Shown here: one piece after another, positions 1 to 8,949 of the stretch
Position numbering within the stretch: position 1 is the first letter of the stretch
How the letters are laid out: each line of letters opens with the position of its first letter
Assembly (NCBI RefSeq): GCF_000633515.1
Contig: NZ_AYMP01000035.1
Span: 1-64,000 of the forward strand
Length of the DNA stretch: 64,000 bases
Source of the DNA: Morganella morganii H1r
GTDB lineage: Bacteria > Pseudomonadota > Gammaproteobacteria > Enterobacterales > Enterobacteriaceae
Reading direction: 5' to 3'
Notes under the pieces: model-generated
Database searches by the model: none
The model's input: the letters and a program-made list of their open reading frames with translations, nothing else
Told to the model about the DNA's origin: nothing
Position numbers and translations under genes: made by a program

Positions 1-105
1 ACAACACCGAAGGTGTTTTGAGTTGAGAGACGAAGAATTTTTCAGCATAGTGACAGAGCATAAAGCCGGTCATTATGAAAAGCTTGTTTTGGATTGAAAT
101 GAATT
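1..105 (+). other. 23S-5S rRNA internal spacer
   Basis: This is the stretch just upstream of 5S rRNA. It resembles the enterobacterial 23S-5S spacer, including a short hairpin (ACACC-gaa-GGTGT) in its first 20 bases, so the 3' end of 23S probably lies just outside the window. I see no gene in it. Confidence 0.7.
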
Positions 106-225
106 TGCCTGGCGGCCGTAGCGCGGTGGTCCCACCTGACCCCATGCCGAACTCAGAAGTGAAACGCCGTAGCGCCGATGGTAGTGTGGGGTCTCCCCAT
201 GTGAGAGTAGGGAACCGCCAGGTTA
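106..225 (+). rRNA. rrf: 5S ribosomal RNA
   Basis: The sequence matches the enterobacterial 5S rRNA almost base for base. It opens with TGCCTGGCGGCC, carries the CCATGCCGAACTCAGAAGTG loop, and closes with the complementary CCGCCAGG end. The length is about 120 nt. It is the last rRNA of an operon read on the plus strand and is followed by tRNA-Asp and tRNA-Trp, the arrangement seen at the end of E. coli rrnC. The exact 3' end is uncertain by one or two bases. Confidence 0.96.
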
Positions 226-271
226 TTATTAAGTGAGGGTGCAGGATTGCATCAGTCACACAGAGATACGC

Positions 272-348
272 GGAGCGGTAGTTCAGTTGGTTAGAATACC
301 TGCCTGTCACGCAGGGGGTCGCGGGTTCGAGTCCCGTCCGTTCCGCCA
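272..348 (+). tRNA. aspT: tRNA-Asp (anticodon GTC)
   Basis: This is a 77-nt cloverleaf with acceptor stem GGAGCGG/CCGTTCC, anticodon loop CTGTCAC giving GTC, T-arm GGGTTCGAGTCCC, and an encoded CCA end. It is nearly identical to E. coli tRNA-Asp and sits distal to 5S in the same transcript. Confidence 0.98.
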
Positions 349-354
349 ACATTT

Positions 355-430
355 AGGGGCGTAGTTCAATTGGTAGAGCACCGGTCTCCAAAACCGGGTG
401 TTGGGAGTTCGAGCCTCTCCGCCCCTGCCA
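355..430 (+). tRNA. trpT: tRNA-Trp (anticodon CCA)
   Basis: This is a 76-nt cloverleaf with acceptor stem AGGGGCG/CGCCCCT, anticodon loop TCTCCAAA giving CCA, and an encoded CCA end. It starts 6 nt after tRNA-Asp, so the two are cut from the same rRNA operon transcript, as in E. coli rrnC. Confidence 0.98.
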
Positions 431-473
431 TTTACTTGATAAGTAATAACTAAAGATCTTTATTTATTAATAG

Positions 474-500
474 CCCGGTTCGTTATGAACTGGGTTTTTT
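474..500 (+). terminator. Intrinsic terminator of the rRNA/tRNA operon
   Basis: The 8-bp stem CCCGGTTC/GAACTGGG (one G-T pair) encloses the loop GTTAT and is followed directly by six T residues. It lies 43 nt after tRNA-Trp and ends the stable-RNA transcript. Confidence 0.9.
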
Positions 501-622
501 ATTATCTGATTTTTGCCTTCTCAGGTGCTTTATCCTGCCGGATTTCCTTTCTTTTTTGCGGCCACTCCCTTCAATGCAACAGTTACCGAACTACCTATCT
601 TTAAAATCATCAGTAACCGGTG

Positions 623-1435
623 TTATACCGGTATTGCGATTAGTTGCCCGATAAGCCCCTGCTGATCACTGTTTTGCAGCCAGACAGCATACAGAGGCTT
701 TGTAATCAGCTCATCATTCACGGGTTTCAGCTCCGGGAACGTTTTTTTCCAGTGTGCAGGTAAATACGCAACTGATGATGTCACTGACAATAATTGTTTT
801 GCCTGAAAAGCCGATGATGTTGTCAGCACCGGCGATTGGCAGCGGGCGAAAACAGTCTCATGATGCTGCTGAAAATCGGCACTCCATTCCAGACGGATAA
901 GACCCGGAGAATTCTCTGCCGTCAGTGGCTGTATGCTGAACAGCTGAAGTGTGATTTCACCGATAATCTCACTTTTCAGTTCATCCATTTTAGGCTGCTC
1001 AGTAGAGATCAGTAAATCCAGTTCGCGTGCATGTAATTGTTTTACCAGAGATTGACGGGATGCAATTCTGGTCTCAAGGCGCAGATCTGCGTGTGACTGG
1101 TAGGTCCGTCCGAGCCAGGGGGTCAGACAAGCTTCCCACAATGATGCAGTCGCTCCGATGGAAAGCGGGTTGTGTACAGAGGCATGATTAATTTCCTGTT
1201 TTGCCAGTTGCCAGGTATTGATCAACGCTTCAGCATAAGGCACTAACCGCTCGCCTGCTGCGGTCAGGCGGATATTATTCCGGTGGCGGGTAAAAAGATT
1301 TGCCCCGAGATTTGTCTCTAACTGTCTGATCCTAAAGCTGACTGCAGACTGTGTAAGGTATAGGGATTCAGCCGCACGCCCGAAGTGACGGGTTTTACTG
1401 ACCTCCAGAAAGGTTTTCAGTAATTCTGTATCCAC
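623..1435 (-). CDS. hdfR: LysR-family transcriptional regulator HdfR
   Basis: HdfR is a DNA-binding regulator; in E. coli it represses flhDC (flagellar master operon) and affects gltBD. The N-terminal 60 residues form a LysR winged helix-turn-helix ([30 protein letters not shown]), followed by a LysR effector-binding domain. The start was set at GTG: GGAG lies 6 nt upstream and the product then opens MDTELLKTF as in E. coli. An upstream in-frame TTG would add four residues and has no spaced ribosome site. The product is 270 aa, close to the family length. It is divergent from maoP, the same pairing as in E. coli. Confidence 0.93.
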   Translation of the reverse strand: MDTELLKTFLEVSKTRHFGRAAESLYLTQSAVSFRIRQLETNLGANLFTRHRNNIRLTAAGERLVPYAEALINTWQLAKQEINHASVHNPLSIGATASLWEACLTPWLGRTYQSHADLRLETRIASRQSLVKQLHARELDLLISTEQPKMDELKSEIIGEITLQLFSIQPLTAENSPGLIRLEWSADFQQHHETVFARCQSPVLTTSSAFQAKQLLSVTSSVAYLPAHWKKTFPELKPVNDELITKPLYAVWLQNSDQQGLIGQLIAIPV

Positions 1436-1500
1436 TGGTATCTCCAAAAATTTTTGTCGTTAAGATTTAAATATTTTGTTTTACAGAATCCTAATGCTAT

Positions 1501-1526
1501 CTAATACTCCGCGCCATAAAGAGTAT
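1501..1526. promoter_or_regulatory. Candidate maoS-like site in the hdfR-maoP gap
   Basis: In E. coli the chromosome-organising protein MaoP acts with maoS, a short site in the hdfR-maoP intergenic region. Here that region holds an inverted repeat, ATACTC (1504-1509) and GAGTAT (1521-1526), within a stretch beginning CTAATACTCCGCGCCAT. I place maoS here by position only and cannot confirm the exact E. coli sequence from memory. Confidence 0.35.
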
Positions 1527-1553
1527 GTCAGTAGAGAATTAGGAGTGTGTCAG

Positions 1554-1892
1554 ATGGCAGAAAGCTTTATCACGACTAATCGTTTTTTTGATAATAAACA
1601 TTATCCTCGTGGTTTTTCACGCCATGGTCATTTCACCATAAAAGAAGCTCAGTTACTTGAGCGCCATGGTTTTGCTTTCAACGAACTGGATATGGGTAAA
1701 CGCGCCCCCCAGACGGATGAAGAAAAACAGTTTGTTTCTGTATGCCGTGGTGAACGTATGCCGGAAACAGCAGAAGAAAAAGTGTGGATTAAATATCTGG
1801 AGCGTATTCGCAAACCAAAACGCTTCCACACGCTGTCCGGTGGTAAACCTCAGATCGATCCGTCGGAAGACTATACCGACACAGATGATTAA
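1554..1892 (+). CDS. maoP: Macrodomain Ori organisation protein MaoP (YifE)
   Basis: This 112-residue protein is a close match to E. coli YifE/MaoP along its whole length (opens [20 protein letters not shown], ends EDYTDTDD). In E. coli it is needed with the maoS site for long-range mobility control of the Ori macrodomain. The ATG at 1554 was chosen because AGGAG lies 8 nt upstream and homology starts exactly there; the frame is open further upstream but that part is not conserved. It is divergent from hdfR and convergent with comM. It belongs to the group of DAM-associated genes typical of Enterobacterales. Confidence 0.93.
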   Translation: MAESFITTNRFFDNKHYPRGFSRHGHFTIKEAQLLERHGFAFNELDMGKRAPQTDEEKQFVSVCRGERMPETAEEKVWIKYLERIRKPKRFHTLSGGKPQIDPSEDYTDTDD

Positions 1893-1914
1893 TATCATCA
1901 GAAATAATAAGTTA

Positions 1915-1945
1915 AAAGGGGCATTCGTGCCCCTTTCTCTTTTTA
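1915..1945. terminator. Bidirectional terminator between maoP and comM
   Basis: The 9-bp stem AAAGGGGCA/TGCCCCTTT closes on a TTCG tetraloop and is followed by CTCTTTTT on the plus strand. On the minus strand the stem is followed by TTTTAAC-type sequence, so it can serve both convergent genes. The comM stop codon lies within the downstream T-rich part. Confidence 0.88.
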
Positions 1946-3475
1946 AGAGACCGCCTGCTGCAGTTTATGGATTAATCTGTCCATTACCCGGTAACTGAGT
2001 GCTTCCAGTATATCTTTTCGTGACACAGGTACTCCTTCATCCCGCAGGTCGGCAATAGTTCTGCTGACGCGCAATATACGGTGCCATGCCCGCACAGACA
2101 GATTAAGTTGCGTCAGTGCATCCTCAAGAAAACGGGCATCCTGTGCTGATAGTGCACACACCTCCTCAGTTTCTTTGCCTGACAGTCCCGCATTCAGTTT
2201 TCCCTGCCCGTTACGGCGGTATTGTTGTTTGCGTGCGGATTTCACCCGTGCTTTTACCTGCTCATGAACCGGCGGATCTTTTTCTGTCCGGCTTAATGTG
2301 CCGGGGGGCAGCATCGGCACTTCAATGGATAAATCAAACCGGTCCAGAAACGGTCCTGAGATGCGGGAAAGGTAGCGCAGAAGCTGCTGAGGGCCGCTGC
2401 GGTTATGTATGCCCTGATAATGGCCCGTCGGGCTGGGATTCATCGCAGCAATGAGCTGTATACGGGCAGGAAAACACACTTTTGCTTTGGCTCTGGAAAT
2501 AATAATTTCTCCGGATTCAAGCGGTTCACGCAGGGAATCCAGTGATTTACGGGAGAATTCAGGGAGTTCATCAAGAAACAGGATGCCGTGATGTGCCAGC
2601 GATATTTCTCCCGGCAGCGGTATACTGCCGCCACCGGTGAGTGCTGCAGAGGATGCGGTATGATGCGGTGCCCTGAACGGGCGCTGAGGCCATTTATTTG
2701 GTTCTGATGAGGTTTGGGTCAGGCTCCGTATTATCGCCACGTCAAGAGCTTCCTGCGCGGTTAACGGCGGGAGCAGAGTTCCCAGCCGGCTGGCCAGCAT
2801 GGTTTTTCCGGTGCCGGGCGGGCCGAGCAGGAGTAAATTGTGCCCGCCGGCTGCACTGATCTCCAGAACCCGTTTGGCGTGTTGCTGTCCGGTAATATCA
2901 TCAATACCTGTACCGCTATCATTTTCTGTTTTTCCCGTCAGATGGATGTTTTCATTCAGTTCCTGCTGCTGATGAAAAAAAGCAGCAACCTGCAGTAAAT
3001 TATCTGCCATCAGTGCCGAACCGGCAGGCAGAATACATAATTCATCATTATGCTGTTTTGATACCACAGCCTGTCTTCCGGACTGACGGGCAGCCAGTAC
3101 TGCCGGTAATATTCCGCGGCAGAACCGAAGTTCTCCCGAAAGACCCAACTCCCCCGAAAACTCATAATTTTCTGTCAATTTTGCATCTATTTGCTCTGAA
3201 GCTGAGAGTATGGCAATAGCGATAGGCAAGTCATATCGCTCGCCTTCTTTGGGCAAATCAGCCGGGGCAAGATTGATAGTGACCCGCTTTGCCGGAAATT
3301 CAAATCCGCCGTTGAGCAGGGCACTGCGGACCCGATCTCTGGACTCTTTAACCGCGGTTTCCGGTAATCCCACCAGTGTTAATCCGGGCAGCCCGGCGCT
3401 GATATGTGCCTCGACCGTGACCAGCGGCGCTTCTGTCCCGATCATGGCACGGGTATAAACAATGGCAAATGACAT
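1943..3475 (-). CDS. comM: ComM/YifB family Mg-chelatase-like AAA+ ATPase
   Basis: A 510-residue orthologue of E. coli YifB (about 506 aa) and Haemophilus/Vibrio ComM, a hexameric helicase that drives branch migration during natural transformation. The N-terminal ChlI-like domain (residues 20-130, including LVGLPETAVKESRDRVRSAL) is followed by an AAA+ core with Walker A GPPGTGKT (218-225) and Walker B ILFLDE (298-303), then a C-terminal Mg-chelatase domain. ComM is widespread in bacteria that are not known to be competent, so its presence does not show competence. The ATG start has only a modest AGGA upstream. Confidence 0.92.
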   Translation of the reverse strand: MSFAIVYTRAMIGTEAPLVTVEAHISAGLPGLTLVGLPETAVKESRDRVRSALLNGGFEFPAKRVTINLAPADLPKEGERYDLPIAIAILSASEQIDAKLTENYEFSGELGLSGELRFCRGILPAVLAARQSGRQAVVSKQHNDELCILPAGSALMADNLLQVAAFFHQQQELNENIHLTGKTENDSGTGIDDITGQQHAKRVLEISAAGGHNLLLLGPPGTGKTMLASRLGTLLPPLTAQEALDVAIIRSLTQTSSEPNKWPQRPFRAPHHTASSAALTGGGSIPLPGEISLAHHGILFLDELPEFSRKSLDSLREPLESGEIIISRAKAKVCFPARIQLIAAMNPSPTGHYQGIHNRSGPQQLLRYLSRISGPFLDRFDLSIEVPMLPPGTLSRTEKDPPVHEQVKARVKSARKQQYRRNGQGKLNAGLSGKETEEVCALSAQDARFLEDALTQLNLSVRAWHRILRVSRTIADLRDEGVPVSRKDILEALSYRVMDRLIHKLQQAVS

Positions 3476-3964
3476 CAGGTCATCCTGCAGTTACATAAAC
3501 GAATTATCATGATGATGATTTTTTGCATCATTTCGCAGTGAAATACCGTTTTTTACAATGTATATCGACAGATTTTATGTATGTTGCATAAAAGTGATTT
3601 CTGTTCTGCGTGTTGCATGGAAAAACCGGGTGGCAGGAAATTAATTTCCGGGTTTCAGAATAAAAAATCTGCCACGCTTTTCATCATGCTCCGGGGAATG
3701 TTGTTCAGAGGAAAAGTAAGTTGTGCCGGATAATACCCCGTTTTTCCGGTGTTGTTCCGGAAGCGACGATTTTGACAGATAAGGATGTTGCCGGATTATA
3801 AAATGGCAGTGAAATGCTTCAATTAAAAAGGCAGTTAACTGAATTATATGGATTTTTATTCTTGTTGTTAAAAAAAAGACAAATAGCCGTTGTCAGGAAT
3901 TCGATAACATGATAACTCTAAAATAAAGAGACCAACTGAATACGGCAGACAGAAGAATTTATCC
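3476..3964. other. comM-ilvL intergenic region (ilv operon control region)
   Basis: This 489-bp gap has no credible gene. It should hold the ilvLGMEDA promoter on the plus strand and the comM promoter on the minus strand. It is A+T-rich. A TTGTCA at 3890-3895 is the clearest -35-like element near ilvL, but no well-spaced -10 box follows, so the start point is unresolved. A perfect 14-bp palindrome GGAAATTAATTTCC lies at 3636-3649, flanked by CCGGG-type sequence. Confidence 0.5.
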
Positions 3965-4063
3965 ATGAATAAGATTGTCCGGGTTATCAGCCTAATTATC
4001 GTGAGCGTGGTGGTGATTATTATCCCACCGTGCGGGGCTGCACTCGGATACGAAAATGGCTGA
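3965..4063 (+). CDS. ilvL: ilv operon leader peptide IlvL
   Basis: This 32-residue leader has 15 branched-chain residues (7 Ile, 6 Val, 2 Leu), and its core RVIS-LI-IVSVVVIIIPPCG is nearly identical to E. coli IlvL. It has no product function. Ribosome stalling at Ile, Val or Leu codons when the cognate charged tRNAs run short prevents formation of the terminator at 4085-4116 and lets ilvGMEDA be transcribed. The peptide ends in GYENG, unlike the E. coli end. Confidence 0.95.
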   Translation: MNKIVRVISLIIVSVVVIIIPPCGAALGYENG

Positions 4064-4084
4064 TACGAGCCAGGATCTCACGAG

Positions 4085-4116
4085 AACCCCGCACCGAAAG
4101 GCGCGGGGTTTTTTTT
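4085..4116 (+). terminator. ilv operon attenuator
   Basis: The stem AACCCCGC/GCGGGGTT is extended inward by CC/GG around a GAAA loop and followed by a run of eight T (4109-4116). It lies 22 nt after the ilvL stop and is the terminator arm of the attenuation switch, essentially the same as in E. coli. Confidence 0.95.
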
Positions 4117-4172
4117 AACCTTAAAATTATGATTTTTCACTGAAAAGAAAACGGCAGACTAAGGAGTCACAC

Positions 4173-5819
4173 ATGAACGGGGCACAGTGGTTAGTGCAGG
4201 CACTACGAACACAGGGCGTTGATACTGTGTTCGGCTACCCGGGCGGAGCGATCATGCCGGTCTATGACGCGCTGTATGACGGTGGTGTGGAGCACGTGCT
4301 CTGCCGTCATGAACAGGGGGCGGTTATGGCGGCAATCGGCTATGCACGGGCAGGGCAGAGAACAGGGGTATGTATCGCAACATCAGGGCCGGGGGCAACA
4401 AACCTTATCACCGGGCTGGCGGATGCACTGCTTGATTCAGTACCGGTTGTTGCCATCACCGGACAAGTAGGTTCATCACTGATTGGTACGGATGCCTTTC
4501 AGGAGATCGATGTGCTGGGGCTGTCTTTGTCATGCACAAAACACAGCTTCCTGGTTGAATCAATTACTGATTTGCCGCGAATTATTACCGAGGCTTTCGC
4601 GATTGCCGCAGGCGGGCGTCCGGGGCCGGTACTCATTGATATCCCGAAAGACATTCAATTACAGATTGGTGAATTTACCCCGTACTTTCTGCCGGTAAAT
4701 GATGCAGAACCGCTGTCACCGGCGGCGCTCTCCCGTGCACGGCAGCTGATGCGGGAAAGCCGGAAACCGGTGTTGTATGCCGGTGGTGGTGTCGGTATGT
4801 CAGGCGCAGTTGCACAGCTGCGGACATTTCTGAATGAAACCGGTATGCCGGCAGTGAGCACACTGAAAGGATTAGGTGCGGTATCTCCGGATTATCCTCA
4901 GTACCTCGGTATGCTCGGTATGCACGGGGCAAAAGCGGCAAATCTGGCGGTGCAGGAAGCGGATCTGCTGATTGCGGTCGGTGCCCGTTTTGATGACCGG
5001 GTGACCGGCAAGCTGAACGCATTTGCCCCGCATGCAAAGGTGATCCATGTGGATATCGACCCTGCCGAGCTGGATAAATTACGGCAGACACATGTGTCGC
5101 TTGCCTGTGATGCAAAACAGGCTCTGCCGCTGCTGTCACAACCGCTGTCGTTAGCTGCCTGGCAGCGCCGTGTGCAGGAACTGAAAGCAGAGCACGCCCC
5201 TGACTATTCACATACCGGTGACAGTATTTTTGCTCCGCTGCTGTTATCTCAGGTCTCTGCGGCCAAACCGGCAGATTGTGTGGTGACAACGGATGTCGGG
5301 CAGCATCAGATGTGGACGGCACAGCATATGACCTTTGACGGCCCGGAGAATTTTCTGACCTCCGGTGGTCTGGGCACAATGGGATTTGGTTTACCGGCCG
5401 CGATCGGGGCACAGATTGCCCGCCCGCAGGCAACCGTGCTGTGTGTGTCCGGTGACGGTTCTTTCATGATGAACGTGCAGGAACTGACCACCATCAAACG
5501 CAAGCGCCTGCCGGTAAAAATTCTGCTGCTGGATAATCAGCGTCTCGGCATGGTGCGCCAGTGGCAGGAACTGTTTTTCGATAAGCGTTACAGCGAGACG
5601 GTGCTGGATGACAATCCTGATTTTGTTGCCCTGGCCCGCTCGTTTGATATCCCGGGACAGCGGGTGACGGAAAAATCCGCGCTGCCGTCCGCAATTGAGA
5701 CCCTGTTACACCATCAGGGCCCGTATTTATTACATGTCGCCATTCGTGAAGAAGATAACGTCTGGCCATTAGTACCGCCGGGAGCGGGTAACGAACATAT
5801 GTTGGAGAGCGCATTATGA
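4173..5819 (+). CDS. ilvG: Acetolactate synthase II large subunit
   Basis: IlvG is the thiamine-diphosphate, FAD-dependent catalytic subunit of acetolactate synthase II (acetohydroxy acid synthase). It condenses pyruvate with pyruvate or 2-oxobutyrate, the first common step of valine and isoleucine synthesis. The 548 residues are complete. Catalytic Glu47 lies in CRHEQGA, and the cofactor motif [12 protein letters not shown] starts at 427 and runs to LLLDNQ. AAGGAG lies upstream of the ATG. The frame is intact, unlike E. coli K-12 where ilvG carries a frameshift, so this isozyme should be active. The stop overlaps the ilvM start by four bases. Confidence 0.96.
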   Translation: MNGAQWLVQALRTQGVDTVFGYPGGAIMPVYDALYDGGVEHVLCRHEQGAVMAAIGYARAGQRTGVCIATSGPGATNLITGLADALLDSVPVVAITGQVGSSLIGTDAFQEIDVLGLSLSCTKHSFLVESITDLPRIITEAFAIAAGGRPGPVLIDIPKDIQLQIGEFTPYFLPVNDAEPLSPAALSRARQLMRESRKPVLYAGGGVGMSGAVAQLRTFLNETGMPAVSTLKGLGAVSPDYPQYLGMLGMHGAKAANLAVQEADLLIAVGARFDDRVTGKLNAFAPHAKVIHVDIDPAELDKLRQTHVSLACDAKQALPLLSQPLSLAAWQRRVQELKAEHAPDYSHTGDSIFAPLLLSQVSAAKPADCVVTTDVGQHQMWTAQHMTFDGPENFLTSGGLGTMGFGLPAAIGAQIARPQATVLCVSGDGSFMMNVQELTTIKRKRLPVKILLLDNQRLGMVRQWQELFFDKRYSETVLDDNPDFVALARSFDIPGQRVTEKSALPSAIETLLHHQGPYLLHVAIREEDNVWPLVPPGAGNEHMLESAL

Positions 5820-6094
5820 TGCAGCATCAGTTAGCAATTCAGGCACGTTCATGCCCGGAAATCCTGGAACGGGTTCTGCGGGTTGTGCGACACCGCGGAT
5901 TTAACGTCTGTGCCATGAAAATGGATCTGGCGAAAGGTTCCGAAGGTGATAATGTAAACATTGAGTTAACAGTTTCAAGCCTGCGGCCGCCGGCTCTGCT
6001 CTGTACACAGTTAGTTAAGCTGGCGGATGTGGCGGATGTCGAAGTCCTCACACAAAATACACAAAATTATCAACATATTAGCTGTGCAGTATAA
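5816..6094 (+). CDS. ilvM: Acetolactate synthase II small (regulatory) subunit
   Basis: A 92-residue ACT-domain subunit that stabilises and activates IlvG; the isozyme II type is characteristically valine-insensitive. It opens [20 protein letters not shown] and carries the [17 protein letters not shown] core seen in E. coli IlvM (87 aa). Its ATG overlaps the ilvG stop as ATGA, so translation is coupled and subunit ratios are matched. Confidence 0.95.
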   Translation: MMQHQLAIQARSCPEILERVLRVVRHRGFNVCAMKMDLAKGSEGDNVNIELTVSSLRPPALLCTQLVKLADVADVEVLTQNTQNYQHISCAV

Positions 6095-6106
6095 AGGAAA
6101 ATTACA

Positions 6107-7033
6107 ATGACAAAAAAAGCTGATTTTATTTGGTTCAATGATGAGATGGTTCCGTGGGCAGAAGCAAAAGTGCATGTTATGTGTCATGCCATGCATTACG
6201 GAACCTCTGTTTTTGAAGGGATCCGCTGTTATGAGTCTCATAAGGGCCCTGTCGTTTTCCGTCATCGCGAGCATATGCAGCGCCTGCATGATTCTGCCAA
6301 AATCTATCGTATGCCGGTGGAATATTCCGTTGATGAATTAATGGAAGCCTGCCGCGCCACGCTGCGCAAAAATAACCTCTCAAGTGGTTATATCCGTCCG
6401 CTGGTGTTTATCGGTGATGTCGGTATGGGTGTTAATCCGCCGCAGGGTTATAAAACTGATGTCATCATCGCGGCATTCCCGTGGGGTGCTTACCTGGGTG
6501 AGGAAGCGCTGGATGCAGGGATTGACGCGATGGTGTCATCCTGGAACCGTGCGGCTCCTAACACCATTCCGACCGCAGCCAAAGCCGGCGGTAACTATCT
6601 GTCCTCGTTACTGGTCGGCAGTGAAGCCCGCCGTCACGGCTATCAGGAAGGGATTGCGCTGGATGTTCACGGTTATATCTCCGAAGGGGCGGGTGAGAAC
6701 CTGTTCGAAGTTAAAAATAACATTATTTTCACGCCACCGTTTACCTCTTCCGCATTGCCGGGGATTACCCGTGATGCGATTCTGACCCTGGCAAAAGAGC
6801 TGGGTTATGAAATCCGTGAGCAGACGCTATCCCGCGAATCACTCTATCTGGCTGATGAAGTCTTTATGACCGGTACCGCAGCAGAAGTTACGCCGGTACG
6901 CAGTGTTGACGGCATTCAGGTGGGTATCGGCCGCTGCGGCCCGGTCACCAAAGATATCCAGCAGGCATTCTTCGGTCTGTTCACCGGGAAAACAGAAGAC
7001 AAATGGGGCTGGTTGGATCCGGTAAATCCATAA
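6107..7033 (+). CDS. ilvE: Branched-chain amino acid aminotransferase
   Basis: A 308-residue class IV PLP aminotransferase that transfers the amino group from glutamate to the 2-oxo acids of isoleucine, valine and leucine, the last step of each pathway. The PLP lysine is K159 in TAAKAGGNY. The opening KKADFIWFNDEMVPW and the EGAGENLFEV and TGTAAEVTPV motifs match E. coli IlvE. It starts 12 nt after ilvM and is co-transcribed. Confidence 0.97.
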   Translation: MTKKADFIWFNDEMVPWAEAKVHVMCHAMHYGTSVFEGIRCYESHKGPVVFRHREHMQRLHDSAKIYRMPVEYSVDELMEACRATLRKNNLSSGYIRPLVFIGDVGMGVNPPQGYKTDVIIAAFPWGAYLGEEALDAGIDAMVSSWNRAAPNTIPTAAKAGGNYLSSLLVGSEARRHGYQEGIALDVHGYISEGAGENLFEVKNNIIFTPPFTSSALPGITRDAILTLAKELGYEIREQTLSRESLYLADEVFMTGTAAEVTPVRSVDGIQVGIGRCGPVTKDIQQAFFGLFTGKTEDKWGWLDPVNP

Positions 7034-7050
7034 TAACGAAACAGATTTAC

Positions 7051-7077
7051 AGGCGGGTCGTTCCCCGCCTGATTTTT
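7051..7077 (+). terminator. Hairpin in the ilvE-ilvD gap (possible partial terminator)
   Basis: The 7-bp GC-rich stem AGGCGGG/CCCGCCT with loop TCGTTC is followed by GATTTTTG. It resembles a weak intrinsic terminator between ilvE and ilvD. It may reduce downstream transcription, stabilise the upstream mRNA, or do nothing, since the two genes belong to one operon in E. coli. Confidence 0.5.
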
Positions 7078-7096
7078 GCAAACACGGGAGATTACA

Positions 7097-8947
7097 ATGC
7101 CTCAGTACCGTTCGGCGACAACAACGCATGGCCGCAATATGGCGGGTGCGCGCGCATTATGGCGTGCGACAGGAATGACAGATGCCGATTTCGGCAAACC
7201 GATTATCGCGGTTGTTAACTCATTCACACAATTTGTTCCGGGTCATGTTCACCTGCGGGATCTGGGCAGGCTGGTGGCAGAGGAGATAGAGGCCGCTGGT
7301 GGCGTTGCCAAAGAATTCAATACTATTGCCGTGGATGACGGGATCGCTATGGGGCACGGCGGGATGCTGTATTCTCTGCCGTCACGTGAGCTTATTGCCG
7401 ATTCTGTGGAATACATGGTGAATGCTCACTGTGCGGATGCCATGGTCTGTATCTCCAACTGCGACAAAATCACCCCCGGGATGCTGATGGCATCACTGCG
7501 CCTGAATATCCCGGTTATTTTTGTATCCGGCGGCCCGATGGAAGCCGGTAAAACCAAGCTGTCTGATCAGATAATCAAGCTGGATCTGGTGGATGCCATG
7601 ATCCAGGGGGCGAATCCCGATGTCTCCGACGCCGACAGCGAACAAATCGAACGCTCGGCCTGTCCGACCTGCGGCTCCTGCTCCGGCATGTTTACCGCGA
7701 ATTCAATGAACTGCCTGACCGAAGCACTGGGTTTATCCCAGCCGGGTAACGGCTCGCTGCTGGCAACCCACGCCGATCGTAAAAATCTGTTCCTCAGTGC
7801 CGGACGCCGGATTGTGGAAATCACCAAAAAATATTACGAACAGGATGATATCCGTTTTCTGCCGCGCAATATCGCCACCAAAGCGGCATTTGAGAACGCC
7901 ATGATTCTGGATATCGCCATGGGCGGTTCAACCAACACCGTTCTGCACCTGCTGGCGGCAGCGCAGGAAGGGGAGGTTGATTTCACCATGGCGGATATTG
8001 ATCGTCTCTCCCGTGCGGTGCCGCATTTATGCAAAGTTGCGCCGAGTACGCAGAAATACCATATGGAAGATGTGCATCGTGCCGGTGGGGTTATCGGTAT
8101 TCTGGGTGAACTGGATCGTGCCGGGTTGCTGCACCGGGAAGTCAGCAATGTGCTGGGGATGACCCTGCCGGAATTGCTGGCGGCGTATGATATTACACTG
8201 ACGAAAGATGCTGCGGTAAAACAGATGTATTCTGCCGGGCCTGCCGGTATCCGCACAACAAAAGCCTTCTCCCAGGATTGCCGCTGGCCGTCCCTTGATG
8301 ATGACCGCAAAAACGGCTGTATCCGCAGCAAAACCCATGCCTACAGCCAGGATGGCGGGCTGGCGGTATTGTCCGGCAATATTGCCGCAGATGGCTGTAT
8401 TGTAAAAACCGCCGGGGTGGATGAGGGCAGCTTAACCTTCACCGGTCCGGCAAAAGTCTATGAAAGCCAGGATGATGCGGTAAAAGCGATTCTGGGCGGC
8501 GAGGTTGTTGCCGGGGATGTGGTGGTGATCCGCTACGAAGGGCCGAAAGGCGGGCCGGGGATGCAGGAGATGCTGTATCCGACCACCTATCTGAAATCAA
8601 TGGGTCTGGGAAAAAGTTGTGCGCTTATTACTGACGGACGTTTCTCCGGCGGTACTTCCGGGTTATCTATCGGCCACGTTTCGCCGGAAGCGGCCAACGG
8701 CGGGCTGATCGGGCTGGTTCAGACCGGGGATACTATCGCCATTGATATTCCGTCACGGCAGATTTCACTGAAAGTGGATGAGCAGACTCTGGCAGCACGC
8801 CGGGCGGCGGAAGAAGCAAGAGGTGAAAAAGCCTGGTCACCGCAGAACCGCGAACGTCAGGTCTCTTTTGCGCTGCGTGCATATGCGTTGCTGGCGACCA
8901 GTGCCGATAAAGGTGCGGTGCGGGATAAAAGTAAACTCGGGGGTTAA
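7097..8947 (+). CDS. ilvD: Dihydroxy-acid dehydratase
   Basis: IlvD is an Fe-S enzyme that dehydrates 2,3-dihydroxy acids to the 2-oxo acid precursors of valine and isoleucine. The product is 616 aa, the same as E. coli. Candidate cluster ligands are C122 (SNCDKITPG) and C189/C192/C195 ([12 protein letters not shown]). The ATG at 7097 was chosen because CGGGAG lies just upstream and the protein then opens [14 protein letters not shown] as in the family; an in-frame ATG seven codons earlier is not conserved. Confidence 0.97.
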   Translation: MPQYRSATTTHGRNMAGARALWRATGMTDADFGKPIIAVVNSFTQFVPGHVHLRDLGRLVAEEIEAAGGVAKEFNTIAVDDGIAMGHGGMLYSLPSRELIADSVEYMVNAHCADAMVCISNCDKITPGMLMASLRLNIPVIFVSGGPMEAGKTKLSDQIIKLDLVDAMIQGANPDVSDADSEQIERSACPTCGSCSGMFTANSMNCLTEALGLSQPGNGSLLATHADRKNLFLSAGRRIVEITKKYYEQDDIRFLPRNIATKAAFENAMILDIAMGGSTNTVLHLLAAAQEGEVDFTMADIDRLSRAVPHLCKVAPSTQKYHMEDVHRAGGVIGILGELDRAGLLHREVSNVLGMTLPELLAAYDITLTKDAAVKQMYSAGPAGIRTTKAFSQDCRWPSLDDDRKNGCIRSKTHAYSQDGGLAVLSGNIAADGCIVKTAGVDEGSLTFTGPAKVYESQDDAVKAILGGEVVAGDVVVIRYEGPKGGPGMQEMLYPTTYLKSMGLGKSCALITDGRFSGGTSGLSIGHVSPEAANGGLIGLVQTGDTIAIDIPSRQISLKVDEQTLAARRAAEEARGEKAWSPQNRERQVSFALRAYALLATSADKGAVRDKSKLGG

Positions 8948-8949
8948 GG

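Noticed and set aside
1943-3475. comM taken as evidence of a natural competence system
   Set aside because: ComM/YifB is widespread in bacteria not known to be competent and no other competence gene is in the window.
4675-5433. Long minus-strand reading frame (252 codons) opposite ilvG
   Set aside because: It lies wholly inside the conserved ilvG gene on the other strand, is Pro/Arg/Ser/His-rich low-quality sequence, and has no recognisable domain or ribosome site.
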